DNA of 64,000 nt from an uncultured Clostridia bacterium (GTDB lineage Bacteria; Bacillota; Clostridia; Oscillospirales; Ruminococcaceae). The position numbers and the translations under genes were made by a program. How positions within the stretch are numbered: position 1 is the stretch's first letter; every line of letters begins with the position of its first letter. Location: positions 1 through 64,000 of the forward strand of contig CANQXS010000009.1 of NCBI GenBank assembly GCA_947627875.1, given 5' to 3'. Positions 55,225 through 63,133 of this stretch are shown one piece after another. The notes beneath the pieces are model-generated. The model did no database searches. It was not told the origin of the DNA and saw nothing but the letters and a program-made list of their open reading frames with translations.

Positions 55225-55258
55225 CTCTCCGGCAGGAATCCCGCCGGAGAGAATTTTT
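55225..55258. terminator. Bidirectional terminator between convergent genes
   Basis: A perfect 9-bp stem (55225-55233 with 55243-55251) with A run before and T run after, between the CvpA-like gene (+) and the repeat protein (-). Confidence 0.88.
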
Positions 55259-55277
55259 ATGCTTTTTCGGCTTTCGG

Positions 55278-58200
55278 TTATCCTTCGATGAAGGATACCT
55301 CGCGCCTGCCCTCTACGGGCTGTTCGATTTCGACCTGCTCGCCTTCGTCTTCGGTCGGGACATCAACTGTTCCCGTATTGAAGTTATATCCGCAGACGGA
55401 GCAGACTCCGTTGACAAAGTAGTGCGGAGCGTAGTCGAGCGTGGTGCTGCAGAAGGCGCAGTTTCTCCAGTGATCGGCGTTGCTGTATCTCCAAGCGCCG
55501 GCTTCGTGGTAATGAGTCCAGGGGACTACCGACGGCGTTACGTCGAGATACATAAGCGCGTAGGTAGAGAACCTGTCGGTCTTGAAGGTAACGGTGTTCG
55601 GGTCGCTGTCGAGGTCGGAAAGAACGCTCGCCTTGCCCTCGTGGACTCTTACTACCGCAAATTCCCTGCCGGTGGCTCTGAGAGCCTCGGGAACGGTTAT
55701 AACAAGGGTAATCGGGTTCTTGAGCTCGTGGATATCGGTTTCGGTGGCGCCGATCTTCTTTGAAAGCTCGATGTCGAGGTATTCGGCAACGGTGTAGTCG
55801 CCGGCGGCTTCCTCGGCAGCCTTAACGTCGCTCTCGGAGACGGTATCGTTCGCTCCGCTCACGGCGAGGACTATCTCGACCTCTTCGCCTTTCTCTACGG
55901 CAGCCTTATCCTCTTCGGTAAGGACTTCCTCTTCGAGCGCCTTAGCGTCGGCGGCGGGGAGAGCCGTTGCGGGAGCTCCGCCTTCGGTCTCAACGTCGGT
56001 ATTTACGTCGCCGGGTTCAACAAGCTTTGTGCCTTCGGCAGTCCTTGTATCCTTGGCACCGCAGCCGTTGTCGCAGACGGCGGTCTCGGTTCCGTCGGAT
56101 TCTAACGTCGCGTCGTTGTTATAAACGTATTTAGTGAAGCTGTGACCGAGGGCGCTGTCTTTGACTTCTCTTTCTTCGGAGAGCGCACCGCAGACGTCGC
56201 ATTTTGCCTGTTCAACAGCGTTTTCGGTGCAGGTGGCTTCCTTTATAATCTCATAATTCGTGAAGATATGAGTGTGGAGCTTTGTGCCTTCGGCGGGTCT
56301 TGTATCCTTGGTGCCGCAGCCGCGGTCGCAGACGGCGGTCTCGGTTCCGTCGGATTCTAATGTCGCGTCGTTGTTATAAACGTATTTAGTGAAGCTGTGA
56401 CCGAGGGCGCTGCCTTCGACTTCTCTCGGCTCGGAAGGCTCTCCGCAGACGTCGCACCTTGCCTGCTCAACAGCGTTCTCGGTGCAGGTTGCTTCCTTTA
56501 TAATCTCATAATTCGTGAAGATATGAGTGTGGAGCTTTGTGCCTTCGGCGGGTCTTGTATCCTTGGCACCGCAGCCGCGGTCGCAGACGGCGGTCTCGGT
56601 TCCGTCGGATTCTAATGTCGCGTCGTTGTTATAAACGTATTTAGTGAAGCTGTGTCCGAGGGCGCTGCCTTCAACTTCTCTCGGCTCGGAAGGCTCGCCG
56701 CAAACGTCGCACCTTGCCTGCTCAACTGCGTTTTCGGTGCAGGTGGCTTCCTTAACTATCTCGTATTTGGTGAAGCTGTGACCGTGGAACTGAGTGCCGG
56801 GAGCGGGTCTTGTATCCTTGGTGCCGCAGCCGTTGTCGCAGACGGCGGTCTCGGTTCCGTCGGCGTCCATAGTCGCGTCGTTGTTATAGACGTAGTTTGT
56901 GAAGCTGTGACCTAAAGCGGTGCCTTCCTCGGTCCATTCTCTTAAGGTGATGTGGCAGCGTTCGCATTCAGCCTGCATAACCGCGTCGGCAGTGCAGGTC
57001 GCGGGAGTCTTGACGGTGGGGATACCCTCGCTGTGGTCAAGAGCGCTGCCTTCGACCTCTCTTTCTTCGGAGAGGGTTCCGCAGATGTCGCAAGCTGCCT
57101 GCTCAACGGCGTTATCGAGGCAGGTGGCTTCCTTTATGATCTTATAATTCGTGAACGTGTGAGAATGGAGCTTTGAGTCGGGAACCTCGCGGGTCTCAGA
57201 GGTTCCGCAGCCGTAGTCGCAGTATGCGATCTCAGTGGCGTTCTTATCGATGGTAGCGCCTTCGTAGGGCTGCCAATCGGTGAAGAGGTGTTCGGTCTTC
57301 GGATGCTCGGGATCGTCAACGGTCTCTAACGCCCCGCAAACGCTGCACTCGTGGGTCATTGTGCCGTTCTTCTGGCAGGTGGCGTCGTAGTTATATGAGA
57401 AATCTCCGTAGGTATGACCGGTTGCTTCGATCTTTCTGTAATCCTCTAAGTCGCAGACCTCGCATACATAGATGTTTGCGCCGGGCTCGAGGCAGCTCGC
57501 GGGTATTACTTCCGAAGGAAGAGCGCCGTATTTATGGTCGTTGGTCTTGGGGATCATCTTATCTTCTTTTGTGGCGTCGCACTTCGAGCAGTGGATAGAC
57601 TCGCTGCCTTCCTTGGCGCAGGTGGCTTCCTCATCGACGGTATAGTGGTCTTCCCAATCGTGACCGTCGGCGGGGTCTTCCTTATATTCGCGGAACTTGC
57701 AGACCTCACATTCGCGGTAATGTCTGCCGGCTGCTACGCAAGTCGATTCTGTCTCGACCTGCCAATCGCCGAATTTATGCCCGGCGGGAACGGTGCGCTC
57801 TACCTGCTTTGTAGCGCCGCAGCCTTCGGCGGTGCAGACGTAAACGTCGGTATAAGAGCCGTCTACGGTGCAGCTTTCCTGAACGTTGACGACGGTCCTT
57901 GCGGGCTCGGTGCCGAAGGAGTGCTCTACGGTCTCCTCAACTTTGCACCACATATTGGTGCATTTTCTTGTGTGGCTTCCGTTGAGATTATCTACCCAAG
58001 GAGTGAAGGAATGCTGCGCTATAGCGGGTCTGGCGACATTTCCGCAGAGGGTGCATTCAAGGGCAGTTGTGCAGTCGTCGTCGTTTTCGTAGACATGCAT
58101 CTGAGTCAATACATAGCCGCAGTCCTTGCAGGTCCTTGTGTGATTCAGATTGTTCTCCCTTTCGTAATTGCCGTAGTTGTGGGTGCCTCTCGGAAGGGAA

Positions 58201-59714
58201 GCGCCGCACTCGGTGCATTTGGTGGGAGTGTCGCAGGCGACGTTATCGGGGCGGACGTGAGGAGATTTTTCATCTATCCGGCTGCAGCCCGGGTTGGAGC
58301 AGACTCTCCAGTGGTTGTCGTTGTCGCTCTGATATGTCTCGAAGTGGTGCTCCAAAGCCTCGACCATAATTTCCCCGCACCTTATGCACTTTACGGGCGT
58401 GGTGCAGTCGTTATCTACGGTCGCGGGGTCCTGCTCATGACCGAGCGGGTCGAGCGGTATCTCTTTGCTGCCCGGCTTTACGGCTTTGCAGTTGACGCAG
58501 ACTTCTTCCTGCTTGCCCGCTTTGTCACAGGTGGGCTCAACGGTAGTCTGAATCTGATAGTCATGCGCAAGCGCGGGGAATGTATGCCCCGTTTCGGTGG
58601 CGCCGCACCTTGTGCACTTAACGTTGCCTTCGCCCTCGTGATCGCAGGAGGGAGCAACGGTGTAGTCGCCGTCGAGCACCCAGTTGTGTCCGAGCGGGTA
58701 GATGACGTTATAGGTGTCGGTAGCGGTGCAGCCTTCGTTGCGGCAGTGGCGCTCATAATAGCCCCAGCCAACGCAGGTGGGCTCGGTATAAGTCGTGTAT
58801 TCGCCTAATTCCAAACCCGGGAAATCGTGCTTGACCGTTGTCTCCTCTGTATCTACGGTTGAGGGGTCGATTACGCCGCAGTTTTTGCACATTTGGTATT
58901 CTATGTAATCATGATAGCAGGTCGCTTCTTCGGTGTGCAGCTCAAATTCGTGACCCTCTTTGTTGACAGACGGGCTTCCTTCCTTGAGCTGTATATAGCC
59001 GCACCTCGAGCACTTCTCATAAATGACAGTGCCGTCTTCGTTGCAGGTGGATTCTATCTCAAATTCCTCGGTAAAGCTGTGTCCTAAAGGCTCGCCCTTG
59101 GTGTCTTGCTTCTCATAGCTGTAATACATACTGTCGCAGACCTTGCAGAAGTAATGCATTTCCTGTACCGACGGTTTGGTGCAGGTCGCGGGAATGTCAA
59201 CGCTGTCGCGCCTGCCGAGCATATGACCGATATAGAAATTCTTCTGAATCGACAGTCCGCTGCCGTATGTGATTTTGATGAACACATGCTCCGCTGTGTC
59301 GGCAGGGAGCGTAGCGGTAACGGTCGTATTATTGAGCTCGGAGAGCGATGCAGGCTGAATAGCTTCGGCAGGTACGCATTTATAGCTCTTGTCGTATTCG
59401 CCGACATTGAACTCAACGTTGCTGATATTGCCGTTAGTGGAGGTGATGACTATTTCGTCGGGGACCTCGCAGAGGAATGAGGCGCCGGAGAAATGACCGG
59501 TGCTCAGCTTAAGTACGACTTTAATGCCGCCTTCGTTTATAAATGTCTGTTCGGTCACGGGCGCTGCCGCAGCGGGGGCGGGGGCGTCGTAACTCTGAGT
59601 TGGGGCTTCTTCGGGGAGATATGCGCCGTCGGCAGCCAAAGCGGGAAGCAGCCCGGTGATAAGCAGCGACAGACACATCATCAGCGATAAAGCCGAGTGA
59701 AGCGTTTTCTTCAT
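55278..59714 (-). CDS. Giant secreted protein with about 27 CxxC repeats
   Basis: The protein has 1478 residues. A signal peptide (first 29 residues, ending ALAAD), a beta-rich domain to about 150, then about 27 units of roughly 28-48 residues. The usual unit carries an ATCT...G element, a CxxC or CxxxC pair and a closing GH(S/T/N)(F/W); they look like small metal- or disulfide-knuckle modules and are common in large surface proteins of gut Clostridia, without known function. The last seven units form near-identical pairs of 85 residues. A beta domain (about 1260-1400) and two final CxxC units end the chain. There is no LPXTG or other anchor, so it is probably released or bound non-covalently. 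The start ATG at 59714-59712 follows AGGAGG. Confidence 0.85.
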   Translation of the reverse strand: MKKTLHSALSLMMCLSLLITGLLPALAADGAYLPEEAPTQSYDAPAPAAAAPVTEQTFINEGGIKVVLKLSTGHFSGASFLCEVPDEIVITSTNGNISNVEFNVGEYDKSYKCVPAEAIQPASLSELNNTTVTATLPADTAEHVFIKITYGSGLSIQKNFYIGHMLGRRDSVDIPATCTKPSVQEMHYFCKVCDSMYYSYEKQDTKGEPLGHSFTEEFEIESTCNEDGTVIYEKCSRCGYIQLKEGSPSVNKEGHEFELHTEEATCYHDYIEYQMCKNCGVIDPSTVDTEETTVKHDFPGLELGEYTTYTEPTCVGWGYYERHCRNEGCTATDTYNVIYPLGHNWVLDGDYTVAPSCDHEGEGNVKCTRCGATETGHTFPALAHDYQIQTTVEPTCDKAGKQEEVCVNCKAVKPGSKEIPLDPLGHEQDPATVDNDCTTPVKCIRCGEIMVEALEHHFETYQSDNDNHWRVCSNPGCSRIDEKSPHVRPDNVACDTPTKCTECGASLPRGTHNYGNYERENNLNHTRTCKDCGYVLTQMHVYENDDDCTTALECTLCGNVARPAIAQHSFTPWVDNLNGSHTRKCTNMWCKVEETVEHSFGTEPARTVVNVQESCTVDGSYTDVYVCTAEGCGATKQVERTVPAGHKFGDWQVETESTCVAAGRHYRECEVCKFREYKEDPADGHDWEDHYTVDEEATCAKEGSESIHCSKCDATKEDKMIPKTNDHKYGALPSEVIPASCLEPGANIYVCEVCDLEDYRKIEATGHTYGDFSYNYDATCQKNGTMTHECSVCGALETVDDPEHPKTEHLFTDWQPYEGATIDKNATEIAYCDYGCGTSETREVPDSKLHSHTFTNYKIIKEATCLDNAVEQAACDICGTLSEEREVEGSALDHSEGIPTVKTPATCTADAVMQAECERCHITLREWTEEGTALGHSFTNYVYNNDATMDADGTETAVCDNGCGTKDTRPAPGTQFHGHSFTKYEIVKEATCTENAVEQARCDVCGEPSEPREVEGSALGHSFTKYVYNNDATLESDGTETAVCDRGCGAKDTRPAEGTKLHTHIFTNYEIIKEATCTENAVEQARCDVCGEPSEPREVEGSALGHSFTKYVYNNDATLESDGTETAVCDRGCGTKDTRPAEGTKLHTHIFTNYEIIKEATCTENAVEQAKCDVCGALSEEREVKDSALGHSFTKYVYNNDATLESDGTETAVCDNGCGAKDTRTAEGTKLVEPGDVNTDVETEGGAPATALPAADAKALEEEVLTEEDKAAVEKGEEVEIVLAVSGANDTVSESDVKAAEEAAGDYTVAEYLDIELSKKIGATETDIHELKNPITLVITVPEALRATGREFAVVRVHEGKASVLSDLDSDPNTVTFKTDRFSTYALMYLDVTPSVVPWTHYHEAGAWRYSNADHWRNCAFCSTTLDYAPHYFVNGVCSVCGYNFNTGTVDVPTEDEGEQVEIEQPVEGRREVSFIEG
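56023..56787. repeat. Three tandem 255-bp DNA repeats inside the giant protein gene
   Basis: Copies start at 56023, 56278 and 56533 and are nearly identical; each encodes two CxxC units (85 residues). A more diverged copy follows from 56788. The 255-bp period keeps the frame, so unit number can change by recombination without breaking the gene. Confidence 0.9.
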
Positions 59715-59824
59715 TTGTTTTCCTCCTGTTCTTACCGTACAAAAAATCTCGTGCAAAATAATATTGCGCGGGACTTGATGAGCGGGTATAGACGATACGG
59801 ATTTCTTCTTGTTATCGCACTTCC

Positions 59825-59852
59825 ATTATACCCTCTCCGCCGGAAAAGTCAA
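59825..59852 (-). promoter_or_regulatory. Sigma-A promoter of the giant repeat protein
   Basis: Minus strand TTGACT (59852-59847), 16-base spacer, TATAAT (59830-59825). It leaves an untranslated leader of about 100 bases. Confidence 0.8.
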
Positions 59853-59910
59853 GAGAAAAAAAGCGTTTTCGCCGTTATGCGGAGAAAACAAAATTTACTC
59901 TTCCCGATTA

Positions 59911-59939
59911 TTGACATAACGCATAAAAAGTTTTAGAAT
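59911..59939 (+). promoter_or_regulatory. Sigma-A promoter of flavodoxin
   Basis: TTGACA (59911-59916), 17-base spacer, TAGAAT (59934-59939). Confidence 0.82.
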
Positions 59940-59995
59940 ATATATGAAGCGCTACGCCCGAAAAGGGCTGCTTAAAGATTTAAGGAGGATACCGA

Positions 59996-60499
59996 ATGAA
60001 AACTCTTGTTGTGTACTATTCCTATTCCGAAAACGGCGACACCGCACAAATCGCCCGCAGGCTTTCCGAAGCAGTCGGAGCCGACACCGAGCGCCTCGAG
60101 CTCGTTACCCCTTATCCCGACGACTACGATAAGGTCCTGGAGCTCAGCAAAGCCGAGGTGGAGTCGGGCGCGACCCCGGCGATAAAGGCATTGAAGCATA
60201 ACCCCGCCGATTACGATATGATAGCCGTCGGGACCCCGACTTGGTGGTATTCTATGGCTCCCGCCGTTCTTACCTTCTTAAAGAGCACCGACCTCAGCGG
60301 CAAGACGGTCCTTCCCTTTACCACCCACGGCGGGCAGACTGGTCATACCGTCGACGACATAAGAAAGAACGCGACCGGCGCAAAGATCCTTTCGGGGCAT
60401 AAATTCCGCCTCGACGCCTACGGCGCAGAATCCCACGCCACCCCCGACGAAGACATCGAAAAATGGCTCGACGCCGTAAAAGCCTTTGTCGGAAAGTGA
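59996..60499 (+). CDS. Flavodoxin-like protein
   Basis: The protein has 167 residues and probably carries FMN as a low-potential electron carrier or small reductase. The N-terminus TLVVYYSYSENGDTAQIA is the phosphate-binding loop; VGTPTWWYSMAPAVLTFL and FTTHGGQTGHT form the flavin-side loops, as in the flavodoxin_4 group. ATG 59996 follows AAGGAGGATACC. It is 52 bases before the AraC gene and may be cotranscribed with it. Confidence 0.92.
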   Translation: MKTLVVYYSYSENGDTAQIARRLSEAVGADTERLELVTPYPDDYDKVLELSKAEVESGATPAIKALKHNPADYDMIAVGTPTWWYSMAPAVLTFLKSTDLSGKTVLPFTTHGGQTGHTVDDIRKNATGAKILSGHKFRLDAYGAESHATPDEDIEKWLDAVKAFVGK

Positions 60500-60551
60500 C
60501 CCGCCCCTCAGCCCCGCAGTTTTCCGACGCCCGAAAGGAGACTTTCCGCCG

Positions 60552-61367
60552 ATGATAAAAATAGGTTCCATAGGCTATAATCATTCCCATGGGGACAATT
60601 TTGTCCTCGACTGCCCGAACGGTCCGGGGGCCTGGCTCTTCCTGCTTATGAAGACCCCCGCTTTTATGACGATAGGCGAAGCTACATACAGCGCGAAGCC
60701 GGGGACGGTGTTTGTCCTCGAGCCCGATGTTCCCTGCCGCTACGGCTCTTCGGGCTGCAACTACAACGACGACTGGTTTTATTTCGATATGACCGACTCC
60801 GCCGCAGACAGAAGCTCCCTCGAAAAAATGGGAATAGAGATAAATTCGCCGATCCTTTTGGGCGGCACCGACGAGCTCTCGATGATAATCTACGAGATAA
60901 CCGTGGAATTCTACAGCTCCGACCTCTACCATGAGGACGTCGTTAGGCTTTACACCGATATTTTCTTCAAAAGGCTCTCGCGGCTGATTTTGAGCAAGTC
61001 CTCCCACGAGGCGAGCCCGACCTCGGGCAGGCGGACGAGCCTTGCAAACCTCCGCTCCCGCATTTACATCGAGCCGGGAAGCCTCCCCTCCGTCGCGGTT
61101 TTAGCCGAAGAATACGGAGTCAGCATCTCGGGGCTCGAACATCTCTACAAAAAAGCCTTCGGGACAAGCGTTATCAACGACATAATCAACTCCCGTATCA
61201 TCTACGCGAAAAGGCTTCTGCTCTCCTCGAATATGCTTATTTCCGACGTCGCCGAGAAGTGCGGCTACAGCTGCTGCTACAGCTTTATGAGGCAGTTCAA
61301 GCTCAAAACCGGACTCACTCCGACCGAATTCCGCAAGATAGCCGTTAAAGGGGTGGACAATATCTGA
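60552..61367 (+). CDS. AraC-family transcriptional regulator
   Basis: The protein has 271 residues. The first 140 residues are a cupin-type ligand-binding domain (AFMTIGEATYSAKPGTVFVL). The C-terminal 100 residues are the double helix-turn-helix of AraC/XylS proteins: SVAVLAEEYGVSISGLEHLY, then LISDVAEKCGYSCCYSFMRQ and LTPTEFRK. ATG 60552 follows GAAAGGAGAC. It most likely activates the solute-binding protein gene just downstream and perhaps fucO in response to a sugar. Confidence 0.93.
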   Translation: MIKIGSIGYNHSHGDNFVLDCPNGPGAWLFLLMKTPAFMTIGEATYSAKPGTVFVLEPDVPCRYGSSGCNYNDDWFYFDMTDSAADRSSLEKMGIEINSPILLGGTDELSMIIYEITVEFYSSDLYHEDVVRLYTDIFFKRLSRLILSKSSHEASPTSGRRTSLANLRSRIYIEPGSLPSVAVLAEEYGVSISGLEHLYKKAFGTSVINDIINSRIIYAKRLLLSSNMLISDVAEKCGYSCCYSFMRQFKLKTGLTPTEFRKIAVKGVDNI

Positions 61368-61410
61368 ATAAATTTGCAGAAAATGTTACCCGATATAAGG
61401 AAATCAATTA

Positions 61411-61439
61411 TTGACTTAACCGCAAGTTAGATTTATCAT
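61411..61439 (+). promoter_or_regulatory. Sigma-A promoter of the solute-binding protein
   Basis: TTGACT (61411-61416), 17-base spacer, TATCAT (61434-61439). It lies 43 bases after the AraC gene, a likely target of that protein. Confidence 0.7.
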
Positions 61440-61513
61440 AATATTATCAACTTTTGGTTGAAACGCTTAGGCTTTAGGTCGAAAGCGGTTCGCCGGATTG
61501 GAGGTAATATGAT

Positions 61514-62962
61514 ATGAAAAGATCACTTGCGGTATTTTTATCGGCAATACTCCTTGTCGCGCTCGTAGGCTGCGGCAGCAACGCAAGAAAGCCGATAGAG
61601 CTCACTCTCTCGACCGAGGATTCCGAAACTATTCTTCGCGCTGCGGGAATCGTTCTGCCCGAGGCTTCCGAGGTCGCCGCGGCTGGAACCACTATTCAGT
61701 GGATAAACTTCCATGACCCCTTCCACAACTATAAGGAGACCGAAAAGGTCAACACCGGCTACTGGACCTTCAAGACCAAATACGGCTGCGAGATTCAGTG
61801 GATAGAGACCACTTGGGAGACCAACGCCGATACCCTTGCCCAGCTCATTATTTCGGGCGACCCGCCGGATTTCACTCAGGCAGGCGAGGGGATATTCCCG
61901 AGCGGCGCGATAAAAGGTCAGTATCAGCCTGTCGACCCCTATATCAACTACGACGACCCGCTCTATAAGGATATGAAGACCTTTGCCTACGACTACTACA
62001 GCCTCGACGGGCATCCCTACTTTATAATCAACGATATGTCCTTCAACAAGGTCGTTATCTACAACCGCAGAGTCATCGAGGAATACGGCTACGACGACCC
62101 CGCCGACCTCTATGCCAACGACGAGTGGACCTGGGACAACTTCTATGAAATGTGCGTCGATTTCTCCGACGCCGATTCCGACCGCTATGCACTCGACGGC
62201 TGGTTCTTCCCCGCCGGAATAATGCATTCCTCCGGCACCACCATCGTTACCTATGACCCCGAGGAAAACAAATTCGTTTCTAACGTAGACGACCCGAGAC
62301 TCGAGCGCGCCGAGACCCTTCTCTACGATCTCAACAAGAACGAATGCACCTACCCGATATCCGAAAACGGCTGGACTGTCCGCGACGGCGTTGAGGGAAA
62401 GGGTCTTAAAGACGGCAATATGCTCTTCTACATCGCCGGCACCTACGCTTTTACAGGTCCCGTCGAAGACGTTTCGGCGTTGATCGGCGATATGGAGAAG
62501 CAGGAGGTTATGCTCGTTCCGCTCCCGCGCGACGATAACGGCGACGGCAGATATTACATCGAGAGCGAGCCCGTCGGCTACTGCATAATCAAAGACGCGA
62601 GAAACCCCGAGGGCGTGGCTCTGTTCAGCTCCTGCGAGCGCTTCAAGGTAATTGACCCGCTCGTTGAAAGCATCGAGGTAAAGCAGCTCAGAGAGATCTA
62701 CCTCTGGACCGACGAAATGCTCGATATGTACGACGAGTGCTACAGGCTCGCGAGCGAGCTTGCAAGGTCGGGCGAGGCAATAGTTCTCTACGGCGACGGT
62801 CTCGGAACGGCAAACAGCCCTGCGAGCCAGTTCGAGACTCAGGGCTTCGTAGCGGGAGGCGCGCAGTCGTGGGCTCAGCTCAAGGAGCAGAACGCCGACC
62901 GGCTCGATGCGCTGCTCGCCGAGCTCAACGAAACCGTTGCAAACTTTGAATATACTCCCTGA
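61514..62962 (+). CDS. ABC solute-binding lipoprotein (family 1)
   Basis: The protein has 482 residues with a lipoprotein signal ending LVALVGC. Binding-protein features are TIQWINFHDPFHNY, AQLIISGDPPDFTQAGEG, VVIYNRRVIEEYGYDDPADL and EWTWDNFYEMC. Ligand unknown; no permease or ATPase lies next to it, so it may use a shared importer. ATG 61514 is set by GGAGG at 61500-61504. The promoter is directly behind the AraC gene. Confidence 0.9.
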   Translation: MKRSLAVFLSAILLVALVGCGSNARKPIELTLSTEDSETILRAAGIVLPEASEVAAAGTTIQWINFHDPFHNYKETEKVNTGYWTFKTKYGCEIQWIETTWETNADTLAQLIISGDPPDFTQAGEGIFPSGAIKGQYQPVDPYINYDDPLYKDMKTFAYDYYSLDGHPYFIINDMSFNKVVIYNRRVIEEYGYDDPADLYANDEWTWDNFYEMCVDFSDADSDRYALDGWFFPAGIMHSSGTTIVTYDPEENKFVSNVDDPRLERAETLLYDLNKNECTYPISENGWTVRDGVEGKGLKDGNMLFYIAGTYAFTGPVEDVSALIGDMEKQEVMLVPLPRDDNGDGRYYIESEPVGYCIIKDARNPEGVALFSSCERFKVIDPLVESIEVKQLREIYLWTDEMLDMYDECYRLASELARSGEAIVLYGDGLGTANSPASQFETQGFVAGGAQSWAQLKEQNADRLDALLAELNETVANFEYTP

Positions 62963-62989
62963 TTCTTTTCAGTGACTTCTTTACCAAAC

Positions 62990-63033
62990 GGCAGAGAGCT
63001 CCGTCTTCGGGCGGGGCTCTCTGCCTGCATTTT
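62990..63033 (+). terminator. Probable terminator of the solute-binding protein gene
   Basis: A 14-bp stem with one G-U pair (62990-63003 with 63012-63025), 8-base loop, followed by TGCATTTTG, so the T tail is modest. Confidence 0.7.
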
Positions 63034-63056
63034 GCAAAAATATTTTCAAAAAGCAC

Positions 63057-63084
63057 TTGAATTTTTGGGAAAAAGTGATAAAAT
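63057..63084 (+). promoter_or_regulatory. Sigma-A promoter of fucO
   Basis: TTGAAT (63057-63062), 16-base spacer, TAAAAT (63079-63084) with extended -10 TG. Confidence 0.75.
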
Positions 63085-63089
63085 AAAGC

Positions 63090-63103
63090 TGTAAGCGCTA
63101 TTG
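63090..63103 (+). promoter_or_regulatory. cre-like operator at the fucO transcription start
   Basis: TGTAAGCGCTATTG matches 12 of 14 positions of the Gram-positive catabolite consensus TGWAARCGYTWWCW. Its place at the start site fits repression by CcpA or another LacI-family protein. Confidence 0.5.
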
Positions 63104-63133
63104 CTTAAAATCTATTGCAGAGGAGTTAATACT

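Noticed and set aside
56023..56787. Regularly spaced repeats as a possible CRISPR array
   Set aside because: The period is 255 bp, there are no short unique spacers, and the repeats encode protein units in frame. No cas gene is present.
57534..58808. 424-codon plus-strand frame across the giant repeat gene
   Set aside because: The opposite strand encodes regular CxxC units over the same bases and has signal peptide, promoter and ribosome site.
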